From NCBI GenBank assembly GCA_030762935.1, contig CM060895.1:78076001-78140000 (forward strand): a stretch of DNA of 64,000 nt. The letters are read 5' to 3'. The notes under the pieces are model-generated. The model saw only the letters and a program-made list of their open reading frames with translations, was not told where the DNA came from and searched no databases. The stretch comes from Hymenopus coronatus (taxonomy: Eukaryota > Arthropoda > Insecta > Mantodea > Hymenopodidae). Each line of letters opens with the position of its first letter. Positions within the stretch are counted from its first letter, which is position 1. A program made the position numbers and the translations under genes. This document shows positions 22,931 to 33,561 of this stretch, piece after piece.

Positions 22931-23199
22931 TTAGTTAACCATTTCTAAGATATTCCTTGTCATCGGTTTCAGTTTTAAGGTACTTAAACTTTACTCAAAC
23001 TGGAGGCCATCTTTTGTTTCACTCCTGGCCGCGCAAGCAAATAGAATTTAAATTCTTTCACATATCGAACAGATTTTTAAAGGATTTGACTCTCACTTTA
23101 GCTTAGTGGATTATCTTATTTCCCTTCTACTTAGAAGGAAACATTACAACCATTTATGTTAATGTTTATCTCGATTGTCACGATGTACAGAAAGGAATA

Positions 23200-23817
23200 C
23201 AGTAGAGCCCCGATAATTCGAACTAATTAGAGCTGATGCTACCTCGAATTAAAAAAGAATCGGATTATACGGAAATATTACTAAATCAATGGGTAAACCA
23301 TGAATAAATATTTAATGAGTATAGTAATGGTTAAAAGAAATAAAAAACAATTTTGCACATACGGTGTAATATGGTGGGCTCACTACCTTGGAGCATGCGT
23401 AGTTATATATCATCTACACGAAAAGTCAGGCTGTTACTGCTGTAAAATGTGTATTTTTACTTAAGAGTTTTATGTCTATTGTCGCTGTCCATTGATTACT
23501 ATACCAATAAGGTTTTTTGTTTTTTTTGTTTTTTTTGTTTTTTTTTTCTGAAAGGATGATATGCACTGTACAATTGCCTGAAAGCGGCCCTAATAAGTGA
23601 AGGGTCGGCAAAGAAAGAGCAAGCGCACTCCTCCAAACAAACCCTAAGTGGGACAGTTTTACCTGTATTGTATACGGAAAATTGAAAAAAGTTCAACATA
23701 TTGGGAAGTGCATAAAACGTATATGTGGACAGTGTATGAACACGCGATTTTATCTGTAACATTTTAATGTTTTTAAGACAGCAGTAAATGGAAACTCGAA
23801 ATACCGGGGCTCTACTG
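23200..23817 (+). mobile_element. pogo/Tigger-like MITE
   Basis: Perfect 13-bp terminal inverted repeats CAGTAGAGCCCCG and CGGGGCTCTACTG bound 618 bp. The left flank is TA, as expected for this superfamily; the right flank is CA, probably a mutated TA. The interior has no transposase frame longer than noise and contains a (GTTTTTTTT)n stretch at 23514-23548. It is inserted into the HEL copy starting at 22400. Confidence 0.85.
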
Positions 23818-24196
23818 CACTCTTTTGTAAAAAAAAGTTTGTGGCCGTCCCGTGGTTAGACCACTCGCTTCTAATCTAGGCGGCCAGGGTTCAATCCCAA
23901 GCGATGGAATGTGGGATTTATGGTATTTACCTGTATTGTATACGGAAAATTGAAAAAGTTCAACATATTGGGAAGTGCATAAAACGTATATGTGGACAGT
24001 GTATGAACACGTGATTTTATCTGGTTATATGTAACATTTTAAAGTTTTTAAGACAGCAGTAAAAGGAAACTCGAAATACCGGGGCTCTACTGCACTCTTT
24101 TGTAAAAAAGAGTTTGTGGCCGTCCCGTGGTTAGACCACTTCTAATCTAGGCGGCCAGGGTTCAATCCCAAGCGATGGAATGTAGGATTTATGGTA
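23658..24196 (+). repeat. Tandem duplication, two units of about 270 bp
   Basis: Unit 1 is 23658-23925 and unit 2 is 23926-24196. Each holds the right quarter of the pogo-like MITE, its right terminal repeat, the short HEL remnant and the head of the S2 SINE. Units differ by a few small indels (for example GGTTATAT extra in unit 2, and CGCT missing in its SINE head). The duplication came after both insertions. Confidence 0.9.
23841..23925 (+). mobile_element. S2 head, first duplicate
   Basis: GGCCGTCCCGTGGTTAGACC followed by GGCGGCCAGGGTTCAATCCC is a Ser/Leu-type tRNA-like head with box B. It is cut at the duplication junction. Confidence 0.8.
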
Positions 24197-24353
24197 CACA
24201 AAGCGGCGTAGGGGCGGACTTTCTCCGGGTTCTCCGGTTTCCCCGCCATGCATTCCACCTAGGCTCCATCTTTCTTCCATGTATCATCCATGTCATTGCC
24301 TGCTGTGCAATATTTAGTAAACGTGGACGCTAAACACTATAAAAAACAATAGT
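24112..24353 (+). mobile_element. S2 SINE, second duplicate with complete body
   Basis: The head is as in the first duplicate, then AAAGCGGCGTAGGGGCGG, CTCCGGGTTCTCCGGTTTCC and the tail GACGCTAAACACTATAAAAA. This copy preserves the original insertion into HEL. Confidence 0.85.
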
Positions 24354-24496
24354 CTGTAGATAAATTAATATGAATGGAGCGCATCAGATTTTTGTTTATT
24401 TACTTCAAAGAATACTTAAAATATTCTAAATGTCATGTAATCGGAAAACTATTACGCTTTGCTGGACTGATTGATTTTAACATTTTAATATGTATA

Positions 24497-25015
24497 CAAG
24501 TCGACGCCGTGGCCGAGTGGTTAGACTGCTTGCCTCCCACCTAGGCGGCACAGGTTCGATTCCAAGCGCCCGCATGTGAGATTTGTGGTGGACGAAGCAG
24601 TGAATGGGCGGGTTTTCTCTGGGTCCTTCTGTTTCTGCCACCCCTGACTCCATCAATTGCCCCATCATCACCTTTCCTTCATCCATTTAACTTGTATTTC
24701 ATATCATCCACTTCCTCATGCTCATGCCTGGCTATGGGCCGACCACTCGTTCCAGCTTCTCCATTCTGTGATTTCATACCGTTGGCTCCCCGATAGGCAT
24801 TCGCGTGCATGTCTTAAAAAATTCGGAAGCGAAGTAAAGTCGTTGGTTCCGTGTTGTAGATTTACGGCACGTAAAAGAACCTCTAGCCTAGTTAAAGAGG
24901 TCTCTGAGCAAATTTAAGCAGTCTTTCACGTCCATTATAGAATGGTACATTGAGAACCATTACAGTTAAAGAGCGTCCATAAATAAAACTCGATTTCATT
25001 TCATTTTTAAATTAC
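24497..25015 (+). mobile_element. Composite SINE: S2 head and body with S4-type tail
   Basis: The head GCCGTGGCCGAGTGGTTAGA and box B AGGTTCGATTCC are S2-type. From about 24800 the sequence is S4 (GTAGATTTACGGCACGTAAA, GTCTCTGAGCAAATTTAAGC, AAGAGCGTCCATAAATAAA). Either an S2 landed in an S4, or the 3' modules have been exchanged. Confidence 0.8.
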
Positions 25016-25694
25016 GAAAAAAATATATACACACATTTAACAAAAAAACAAGCAAACAGGAATTAAATTTTAACATTAACTTCCTTAAAATTATATTTTA
25101 ATAACAATCCATAAATAAAATATATTTTAATTCAAGCTTTTATGAATCTCATTTTGAGGATGTTGGTAGACACAGTCTTTTATGAATGTTAGCCAGTTAA
25201 GAGCAATACGACTACTGTTGCTACTATATTAACAAACAACAAAATCAATTGGATGAGTAAACTCAGGTCGGCAACATTGTTGCGAGAGATGTTTCTTGGG
25301 TTTGAGCACGTCAATCTGTAGGCTGTATTCTCTTCGGAACAGTTCCATCCTTTACAAAGAGTAGGGCAGCAGACCTGACCTGGTGAAGGGAAGTGGAGAG
25401 GCAGACAGATTGTGTTGGGAATTCTCAAATCGAGATGGGACTTGGAAGAGCTACCACAGCTCTACGTGAGAGAATGGTTCATTGTTTCCCAAATATCAAC
25501 ACGACTCAGCTTTCTGACTACGTCCATTTTCACTACGTCGAAACACTTGATAATTAAATTTGTATTTACCCACATTGGTGCACCAAGAAACTGGGTTTCA
25601 TTAATTGATTTCGTGTTTGTAATTTCCTTTAATTCTAGCTTGGCCACCCGGATCCTTTTACTTTCTCCATCATCCACACACACACTGGAACAGA
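25016..25694. other. Unique DNA, no recognised gene
   Basis: A minus frame at 25189-25428 (79 codons) has a Cys-containing N-part and a hydrophobic C-terminus but matches nothing I know. A 108-codon plus frame (25412-25738) runs into HEL sequence, which argues against coding. Confidence 0.35.
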
Positions 25695-25773
25695 GAGTAC
25701 TGTATTCTACTCAAAACTTCATTATCGATATCACCTAAAATACATGTTTTGAGATCCCTGTATTCTAGAAAAT
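25695..25773 (+). mobile_element. HEL fragment, palindrome-proximal, plus
   Basis: GTATTCTACTCAAAACTTC to TACATGTTTTGAGATCCCTG matches HEL just inside its palindrome. It joins directly to the terminal hairpin end of the next, minus-strand copy. Confidence 0.7.
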
Positions 25774-26598
25774 GTTCTATTCACAGGACTTTCTCTACAA
25801 ACTACGGTTACAAAAAATTATTCCTTCATCTACATCGTCCTATGTGAAATAATTGAAACTCGGTTTACGCTTTGCATATCTAGGAGTAAAATTAAAGAGA
25901 TATATGGAATGAAAGATAACCTGCCGTTTGATAAAAGCTTAAGTATTTTAAAATTGAAATGCTACTCTACAAAAAATGGATATGCATTACATTGTGTGTT
26001 TTAACGAGATTTACATTTTTGTGGGTAAGTTTTTTGTCTATTTCGTATGGTTTACCAGTAATGCAAGTCATTTGGAACGAAGTGGTACTCAGAGGCTATT
26101 CCCAGGAAATTCAAGATATGCATTGGTTTATCGTGTAAGTAGCTTTAATATGCGGTAATTTAATTAAAATCATATCAGAAGAGCCTAATATGCCCAGTAG
26201 AACACCCTGAGAAAAGAGTCGATTGCCGCCAATCAATGTTTCAACTGTAGCGCGAACGTAAAAGGGCTGTTTTCTACTTCAGGCCATTTTGAAAGAATGA
26301 AAATTTACGAATATGTTTTAATGTAAAGGGCAGTTTGGAGTGGGTGTATTTTTTTGAAAATATTCGTGTTGCATCCTTGGGAGATGCTAAATTTAAATAC
26401 CAAGTTTTTGTTTAACGGACTTTTAGCTTTTGGGTAATGCTGTCCAGTCACACACACGCTGACACACATACTTTTTGAATTAAGGGAGTTCCAAAACAGG
26501 TATTTTCGATGAAATCTTGCTATAGAATTTTTGGGAGGAACACAATACTTTCTCTATCTGCTATGTGCATTGCACATAAGTGCTAGAGAAAGTAAAAA
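25774..26598 (-). mobile_element. HEL copy, near full length, minus, with a 105-bp insert
   Basis: The left end has ACTTTCTCTACAAAC and the right end GTGCTAGAGAAAGTAAA. A segment at about 26185-26290, including CAGTAGAACACCCTGAG, is absent from other copies and is a small unidentified insertion. Confidence 0.85.
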
Positions 26599-27924
26599 AC
26601 AATAACTCTGTTATACGCATATATTTGGTATTTACTGGGGAAATTTAGATGAAAATCTTAAATTTTGAACCAAATTTGTATTTTTTTGTTTTGTTTTCAT
26701 TACTAAAATATCCTCTGCTTATTGCTCTATTTGTAGGTGGTGCACCTTTTTACGGGTTATTACTAAACGTCTAAGTGATTATTTAAGCAAGTGCACATTT
26801 TACATTTAGTACAGTAATTTAAAATATCACCCCAGTAATTTGACTTATTTGTTTAGTACTATTTTTTACTAGTTTATAGGTACTTCAAAGAAAGCAACTT
26901 ACAGCAATTCAGTAATCCATTTTAAAAGTAAAAATAATTTAAATAAAAGATTCTTAGTTTGAAGTGCATAACCAGAGTATACAACAATTATTATAGTTTC
27001 ATCTAAAATTCTGAGATTTGGCTCCTTGAAGCTCATAAAGGTCTCATTGAAAATATTTTCAATATCACAATTTGGAAGGTTTCTTGCTTCTATAAGAATT
27101 GGAATTTTTTGTTCATTTAAGAGATATTCACTTGTAACACTTTATATGGGCCAACGTGTATATATATGACTTTGAAAATCATGACATTGAGACCGACATT
27201 TTTAATATATGGCTATCATCTCAACCTCCTGCATCCCTTTTGCACTGTTAAAGGGCTTAAAAGATAGCCTTACACTGTGATTTTGATGAAGATTTGAAGT
27301 TTCACAGAGCTTAGATTTTTTGTGCCAATCATGCGACAAAACAAATGGAACATAACAAACACGACTGCCTAATTAATTCCTCAAATCTTTTTTTTTTTTT
27401 TTTTGTTCTTACAAAAATTGGTTAGTATTATTACTATAAAAGGAATTGTTAATTCAACAAAGTGGGGATTACATAATAGGGCATGTAACATTCAATCGAT
27501 TTATTATTTTTTGTGGGGGGTTTCAATATTTGTATATCAATATTTTTTTAATTATTACTCCTAACCTCAATTAGAATTTTTTAGGTTAAGATACATCATT
27601 CGACATTTCCTTAAATCAGGTTTTCTTGTGCTCGTATAGGCGTTGAATTAACTAAGCGCATTGCGTGTGTGAATTACCTTAGAATTAGGACGTTGTTTGC
27701 AGCGGATAGGAAAATTAACATAGTTTTGTATCACCCGGTAGGAGAGGTGTATGGTTTGACCTGGAAGTTTGGGGAGTGCTAGTTCGAAACTTAGTACTTC
27801 AATACTCACAAGCTACATCGTATGTCCATTCCCTTTATCCCTTTGATACCGTACCTGTCCAAAACAGTTTTAGGACAGAACAAAATAGCAACTCTGAATG
27901 AAAAATTGCGCAAGTCTTTCATTT
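26599..27924. other. AT-rich DNA, no recognised gene
   Basis: A poly-T tract lies at about 27388-27403. A possible worn tRNA-like patch is at 27740-27800 (AGTTCGAAACT). Nothing else is recognised. Confidence 0.4.
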
Positions 27925-28217
27925 GTTACTTTCTCTATTTGGTACGTAGTACATAGGCAGAGAGAGTAGCACTACACCAAAAATTTCGATATCTTTGGAA
28001 ATATACTATAGAAATACACAATCAAAAAAAAAAAGACGGATGGATACCATATTTTAATAAATAATTAAATTCAACGTTTTTCAAGAATGCGACACAAATC
28101 TTTCAAGAAAATCCCCCAAACAAAGCTCGTCTTTATATGGAAAAGTTTTCAGAAATATTAATTTTCCCAAAATTGCTCTAACGATGTGGTTCTGAATACC
28201 GCATATTAAGAATATGC

Positions 28218-28234
28218 TTGTGAAAAGTAAAATA

Positions 28235-28276
<42 letters not shown>

Positions 28277-28293
28277 TATTTTACTTTTCACAA
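28218..28293. repeat. Perfect 76-bp palindrome with (TA)n centre
   Basis: The left arm (28218-28239) and right arm (28272-28293) are exact 22-nt reverse complements around 32 nt of TA. The left arm is normal HEL sequence; the right arm is an inverted copy of it. It would extrude a long hairpin. Confidence 0.95.
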
Positions 28294-28324
28294 ACATATA
28301 TAGAGACTGTTCATAGAAAATGCA

Positions 28325-28327
<3 letters not shown>

Positions 28328-28372
<45 letters not shown>
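28328..28372. repeat. (AT)n microsatellite
   Basis: A second TA run downstream of the palindrome, within the same HEL copy. Confidence 0.95.
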
Positions 28373-28375
<3 letters not shown>

Positions 28376-28809
28376 AAAACACACAATATGTCATATGCTT
28401 TTTTTAAATTAACTATTTCCGAGATGCCCCTTATTATTGCTTTTAATTTTAAAAGACAAACTTTCTTCTAACGGGAACTTTTCATTTGATTTTCTTTTAT
28501 TTTATGCGCGACCATTCTAAGCGATTAAATTTCAATCACGTGCTTTTAAAAATATTTGACTGTTGCGGTAGCCTAGTGTAGTATTTTATTTCCCTTCTAT
28601 GTATAAAAATATGAGTGATAAAATTAACGTTTATTAGTATGAAGTAAGTTAGAAGAATAAGATTTTATAAGAAGAGTTGTCTATAGAATTGGTTACAGAA
28701 TGTCATGCAAATGAAACAAATAAGACTTTTTCATATTAAATATTGACAAATCTTAAGCGTTATTGAACATAAAAATCGAGCTACCATAAGCACGGTATTA
28801 AATTGTAAC

Positions 28810-28990
28810 GAGCCAGTTGGAAAATTTAATGTAGTGCTGGTATTCTCCCATGGTAGCTGAGTTGCTTATGGAGGCCGTCTGGAAGTCCAATATCCATGAT
28901 TCAAATCCAGGTTATATCACTAAAATTTTCAGACTGATTCAACTTTCCAAGTGTTTCCTATGCACTGCTTGTGTGAAAAAACAAAAAAGT
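28810..28990 (+). mobile_element. S3 element, single diverged copy
   Basis: The tRNA-like core has CATGGTAGCTGAGTTGC and box B-like GATTCAAATCCAGG. The tail reads TTTTCAGACTGATTC and then GCTTGTGTGAAAAAAC, the outer part of the S3 arm. Only the right arm is clear. Confidence 0.65.
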
Positions 28991-29277
28991 TATTTCCATT
29001 TATGGCCGATTATTTCTGAAATTATTTAAGATATCAGACTGGCACAATATTATGAAATACCTTGCATAATAGGAAAATAGCAAAATTAAAACTATTACAA
29101 AATTTAAATCGGAAGACCAAGTTTGTTAGCCGGCCTTTAAATTTACTTAAATGCAGAGAGAGCTATTCTTAAAGAACGTTAACTCTTCAAAATACGAGGT
29201 CCATCCGGAAAATAACGAACATTCTACATAAGTAGAATGTCAACACAAAACTTTATTTACAGAGCTATAGTACCAGA

Positions 29278-29720
29278 TGGCTCATACATTTCATCTGCGA
29301 CTGGTATTTCGGAGATCGTGGGATCAAATCCCCGCGGCCAACTTCTCTGACCCATGGGGGTTTTTTCGGGTTTTTTTCGGAGGTTTTCCCGGGTCACCAG
29401 GCGAATGCTGGGGAGGTTTCTTCATTCCCTTCATTTCATCTACATTTCATCTCAACCGGTCTTTGTCAGAGTTGTAAATGCCTGTGAGAACTGCGTTAGT
29501 GGCGCCACTCCTTGGAGGTGACTCCGCGCTGGAAATAGTTTTCGGCGGCGGGATGGCGTTGGTGTCTGAAGATTCAAGAGGTTTGCTCGGACCTGAGGCA
29601 CGACATGTTGACGCTCCTGCAAGGCGGCCCCCATCCTGTCCGGATTTTAATTGCTCTTTGGAATTACACTCATCTCATCCTCTTCTCCAGGGGATCTGAC
29701 GTACAAACGGCCAATGGCTG
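29278..29720 (+). mobile_element. S7, tRNA-derived SINE inside the mariner relic
   Basis: A worn tRNA-like head (GATGGCTCATACATTTCATC, box B-like GGGATCAAATCCCC) is followed by GGTTTTTTTCGGAGG and TTTTCCCGGGTCACCAGGCG, then a G+C-rich body. The downstream boundary is approximate. It makes several open frames that are shadows of G+C-rich sequence. Confidence 0.65.
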
Positions 29721-29752
29721 TTTTGTGGAATATCCTTCCAAAATTACAACAC

Positions 29753-29779
29753 CACACACACACACACACACACACACAC
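29753..29779. repeat. (CA)n microsatellite
   Basis: About 13 CA units just after the S7 body. Confidence 0.95.
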
Positions 29780-30392
29780 CTTACTCTATTTCTCAACGTA
29801 ATCTACATTTTTTCGAGACACTTATTATCACTTTGTACCATTTATTCAATGCCGATGTTATACGGCCAGAACGTATTTGTTTTTTGTTGGTTTTGTTGTT
29901 GTTTTTGTGAATGCATAAACTGTTTGGCTAAGCAAACTTTATAGGAAAAACCTGTAATTGCAGGTGATAATGTAATGAACTTCAGTAAGGAAATGGAGCG
30001 TAATTTACGAGTAGTTAAGGAAGAAGCAGGTTGCACGACAATTTGATCAACACTAAGACTTGGAATTTCATCAATCGTTTTGGAGGAGTTGAAAGCAAAT
30101 GTTGATAAAACAATTCAGAAGAACCGTAACATTTTGGACACCATACATGACTTTGGGTGGAAAATCTTCACAACCGATGAAGACCTCTAAGTGGCAGTGA
30201 CATCTTGGCTAAGATATTTAGCAGTGGAAGAGTAAAACATGTGCATTGAAAAACCAACATCACGTGACAATAAATGGCAGTGGTGATTACGTTAAGAAAT
30301 TAGTTAAGTACTGTAACTCAGTTTTGTGTTGATATCTCTCATTATTATATATTTAGGCCAAATTGTTGTTACTTTCTGAATGGCCCTCCTAA

Positions 30393-30552
30393 TTCCATAA
30401 ATTAGCCCGTTATTTACACAAATAAAGCTTAAAGCTTAAAATGTGCGTCAGCCGATATGACGAACTACAGCCCAAGAGTCTACCTTTATCAGCTTGAACA
30501 CTAAGTTCTCAACATGTATTTTTTTCAGCATGCAAATCCAAGAGATAGAAAA
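30393..30552. other. Short unique spacer
   Basis: No repeat or frame is recognised between the mariner relic and the next HEL copy. Confidence 0.4.
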
Positions 30553-31434
30553 AAAATCTGATGTGTACCATTCACATGACTTTCTCCATATCCCTGCAAC
30601 AAATAATTCTTAAAAAGCTTATACTTCTATTTACTTTATGCTAATCAGAAAAAATTAGCAGAAATAGTCTTATTACTCGCATCCTTGTAAGCAGAAGCGA
30701 AATAAGGGACAACCGTAGGTTAAAGTGATAGTCAAAAGCTGGTTGCTATGTCAATGAAGTTCCTTTGTTTAAATGGATAGGAGTTGACAAGTTCCAGTAT
30801 GAGAAAAGTATACGTTTTTCATAGCAGAAACCAAAAATAAGGAATGTCACAAAAACGACGAACTCCACGAAAAAAACGTATATAACATAAATTGTGTGTT
30901 TTAATGTGCTCTACATGTTTTGTGTAGTAAGTTTTTGTCCATCTCTTACGGTTTAGCAGTCATTCAAAATTTAGTAAAATTCATCCAGAATAAACTACTC
31001 TTCAGAGGCTATTCCCAGAAAATTCAAGATATACATTTCATTTGGCAGGTAAATATGTTTAATATCCGAAATTTTAATCAAAATCGTTAGAGCCATTTTT
31101 GAGAAAATCAAAATGTTCGAAAAAAGTTCCATGTAAAGGGTAGTTGGGGGTGGGGGATTTTTCTCAAAATCTTCGTGTCGCATCCCTGGAATATACTAAA
31201 CTTAAATACCAAGTTTGGTATTTTACCGACTTTTCGTTTCTGAGTTATCGTGTTCACGGACACACGGACACACACACACACACTCACACACGGACCTTTT
31301 TGTGAAAATGCTTTTTTTGGATATTGGGGACCCTAAAACATATATTTCCGGTGAAATCTCGGTATCGAATTTTTGGTGGAGTGCAATACTTTCTCTATAC
31401 ACTATGCACATAGTGCGTATGGAGAAACTAAAAA
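30553..31434 (-). mobile_element. HEL copy, full length, minus
   Basis: The left end has the hairpin ATGTG-TACCATT-CACAT (about 30560-30576) and ACTTTCTCCA. The right end has TATACACTATGCACATAGTG inside the palindrome. CA-rich tract at 31257-31292. One of the best preserved copies, about 880 bp. Confidence 0.92.
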
Positions 31435-31885
31435 AAGCAGTGATTGTCAATTAATAACACCTAAAATTGCCTGTTTCAGCGTCAATAGCAAATTTTCCGC
31501 ACTAGCTCCACTGCACTCTGCATTTTTGTTACTGCCTCATTTACATATTTATCGAAACAATGGAAACCAATAATTTGAACCACTTAGAAATTTATAGTTG
31601 AAGGCATAGAACAAAATAAACATGATAAACTTTTGACGAGCATAATCAAAACACACATGATGAGTTGCTGTTTTAATTTCCTGTGGGACGGAAACTGTGT
31701 TAAAAGCCGGTTCTTTTCAAAATGGGTTAGAAAAAAAAATATCGAATTCCCATCAGCAACTTTGTATTTACGCCCACATACAAGGAAAGTTTATTTTGAA
31801 TTACCCGAAACCGAGGTGTTACCAGTGGTTTGACACTTACCGTGGGTTGCACTTGACTAATAGCCTTACATTTCTTTGGGGACAT
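31435..31885. other. Unique DNA, nothing recognised
   Basis: Overlapping plus frames at 31633-31966 are unrecognised and overlap each other in different phases. Confidence 0.4.
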
Positions 31886-32220
31886 TTAAAAAAGTTTGAT
31901 GCCTTCCATTCACATTATCTTCTCTATCTGTTCAGCAAACAAACTATTATTACAAAATATTATTGATAAGTCTTTCATGGTTTATCAACCGTGTTAATTC
32001 AAAAAAGTTAGTTGAACTTTTGGGAATCCTTCCTCCGTGGCTTTCTTCAGGATCATCCTGAAGAAGGCCACGTTACAAGGATGGTCGGAAGCTCGACTAG
32101 CTTTGTTGAATTAACATATGATAAACCGTGAGGTCCAAAAAAGGCTATTGTTTTATTTACTTCATGTTAATTAACACTTTACAAGAAACTGTCTTATTAC
32201 TTAGTTCCTTAATACTGTTT
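31886..32220 (-). mobile_element. HEL fragment, terminal-hairpin end, minus, split by the foldback element
   Basis: TTTGATGCCTTCCATTCACA opens the copy. The sequence after the foldback (AAAAGGCTATTGTTTTATTT) resumes HEL at the expected place (AAAGCTTATGCTTCTATTTA in others). The copy stops at about 32220. Confidence 0.8.
31975..32131. mobile_element. 157-bp foldback element, one continuous imperfect palindrome
   Basis: The outer arms TCATGGTTTATCAACCGTGT and, in reverse, TCACGGTTTATCATATGTTA match. The middle (32037-32071) is a 35-bp hairpin with a single mismatch pair, GTGGC to GCCAC. The intermediate arms (AAGTTAGTTGAACTT versus AAGCTAGTCGAGCTT) also pair. All share a centre near 32053. 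It is inserted into a HEL copy. Confidence 0.85.
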
Positions 32221-32676
32221 TTTTCCAAAACATGAGAGCCCTCGTACCGGACCATTCCCCATACCACTGGCAATAACCATTGGCAAAAAAGAAACTAAAA
32301 AAAAAAAAAGGTTACACAATATTACTGAATATTCAAATATCGGATTACAAACACAGAGTGTTTAGATATGAACTTTGACTTAGTTTTTTTAAACTGCACT
32401 TAATTATTTGGTGTGCAGTATGTCCATAAATTTTTCCACATCCTATAATATACAATATTACCACCAGAGCCGTCAAATGCTTTTATTTTGAAGTAAACAC
32501 TTTTGTTTCCTCATTTATGTAGTTGCCAACTAAATTAGGCATACAAAACATATTAAAAATAAATTAAAATAGCAAAAAAAGCATTAAACAGCTCGAGGTA
32601 AGCAAAATAAACAAATAAATTAACGCTAAAATATGTAGCATATACACTTTAACATTAAATGCTGGCATATATGGTT
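32221..32676. other. AT-rich DNA, nothing recognised
   Basis: No repeat family or exon is recognised. Confidence 0.4.
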
Positions 32677-33561
32677 TTATTTTCTCTACACGTACTATAC
32701 ACATGTGTATACAAAAGGTGTTGTATTCCACCCAAAAATTCGATACCGAGATTTCACCGGAAATACACATTTTAGGGACCCCTGTATTAAAAAAATTTTT
32801 TTGGAAAAGGTTCATGTGTATTTGTCCGTGTGTCCGTAAACCCATGTGTCCGTGTCTGTGAACACGATAAATCAAAAAGGAAAAGTTGGTAAAATACCAA
32901 ACTTAGTATTTAAGTTTTGTATCTTTCAGGGATGCTACACGAAGATTTTGAGAAAAATTCTCCCACCCCAAACTACCCTTTACATGGAAAAAATTTCGAA
33001 AATTTTGATTTTCTCAAAAATGGTTCTAACGATTTTGTTTTAAATACCGTATATTAAAAATATTTATATGCCAAATAAAATGTTTATATTAATTTTCTGG
33101 GACTAGCCTCGGAATATCTCTTTATTCTGAATGAATTTTGCTGAATGTTGCGTAACTGGGAAACCCTAAGAGCTAGACAAAAGCTTACTACACAAAAGAT
33201 GTAGATCAAGCTAAAACGCACAATTTGTGTCATATACGTGTTTTTCGTAGAATTGACCATTTCTGAGACATTCATTGTTATTTGTTTCAGATTTAAAATA
33301 CTTAAAACTTTTCTCACTCGGAAAGTAGTAAATTCCTGCCACCGCATAGAAACGGATTTCAACCACAAGGCAACCGGCTTTTAAAATATTTGACCATCAC
33401 TTTAATCTAGTATATTGCCTTATTTCCCTTCTACTTGCAAGGAAGCAAGCACTTAAGACAACTTCTGCTAATGTTTATAAGGATTATCATACTGTAGATA
33501 GAAGAATATGCCTTACAGCGATGAAGAGAAAGTCATGTGAATGGATCACATCAGATTTTGT
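32677..33561 (+). mobile_element. HEL copy, full length, plus
   Basis: The palindrome end is shortened (TTTCTCTACACGTACTATAC, then ACATGTGTAT). The core is very close to other copies. The inverted 12-mer has one change (TGAAGAGAAAGT). The terminal hairpin is perfect: ATGTGA at 33535-33540, loop ATGGA, TCACAT at 33546-33551, then CAGATTTTG. Confidence 0.92.

Larger units (their letters stand above)
22400..24400 (+). mobile_element. HEL copy interrupted by nested insertions, plus
   Basis: The palindrome end starts at about 22400 (TTTTCTACACGTACTATGTA). The core runs to about 23197 with an (AT)n tract at 22877-22917. It is then split by the pogo-like MITE at 23200 and the S2 SINE after 23841. 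The HEL terminus is regained at about 24354-24400 (GAATGGAGCGCATCAGATTT). So HEL is the oldest layer here. Confidence 0.85.
27925..28730 (+). mobile_element. HEL copy, diverged, with palindromic insertion, plus
   Basis: The palindrome end is worn (ACTTTCTCTATTTGGTACGT); core motifs TTTTTCAAGAATGCGACAC and ACTATTTCCGAGATGCC are recognisable; the end reads GAATGTCATGCAAATGAAAC. The middle is disrupted by the palindrome at 28218-28293 and a second (AT)n tract. Confidence 0.8.
29193..30392 (+). mobile_element. Mariner-like relic interrupted by a SINE
   Basis: Terminal inverted repeats: left TACGAGGTCCATCCGGAAAA at 29193 and right, read in reverse, AGGAGGGCCATTCAGAAAGT ending about 30392. Between 30150 and 30300 the plus strand still reads like a mariner transposase C-terminus (for example FTTDEDL, then NGSGDYVKK), with stops and frame shifts. 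The interior is largely replaced by the S7 SINE. Dead element. Confidence 0.75.

Noticed and set aside
25189..25428. 79-codon minus frame with Cys residues and hydrophobic end
   Set aside because: It suggests a secreted or membrane peptide only superficially; no signal peptide at the start, no splice context and no known motif.
28178..28384. 68-codon minus frame rich in Tyr and Ile
   Set aside because: It is translated (AT)n and palindrome sequence.
31257..31292. CA-rich tract as an independent microsatellite locus
   Set aside because: It is the standard GT/CA tract present at the same position in most HEL copies.
32037..32110. Hammerhead-ribozyme-like words (CTGAAGA ... GGAA)
   Set aside because: The invariant GAAA after stem II is missing and the sequence is fully explained by the palindrome.
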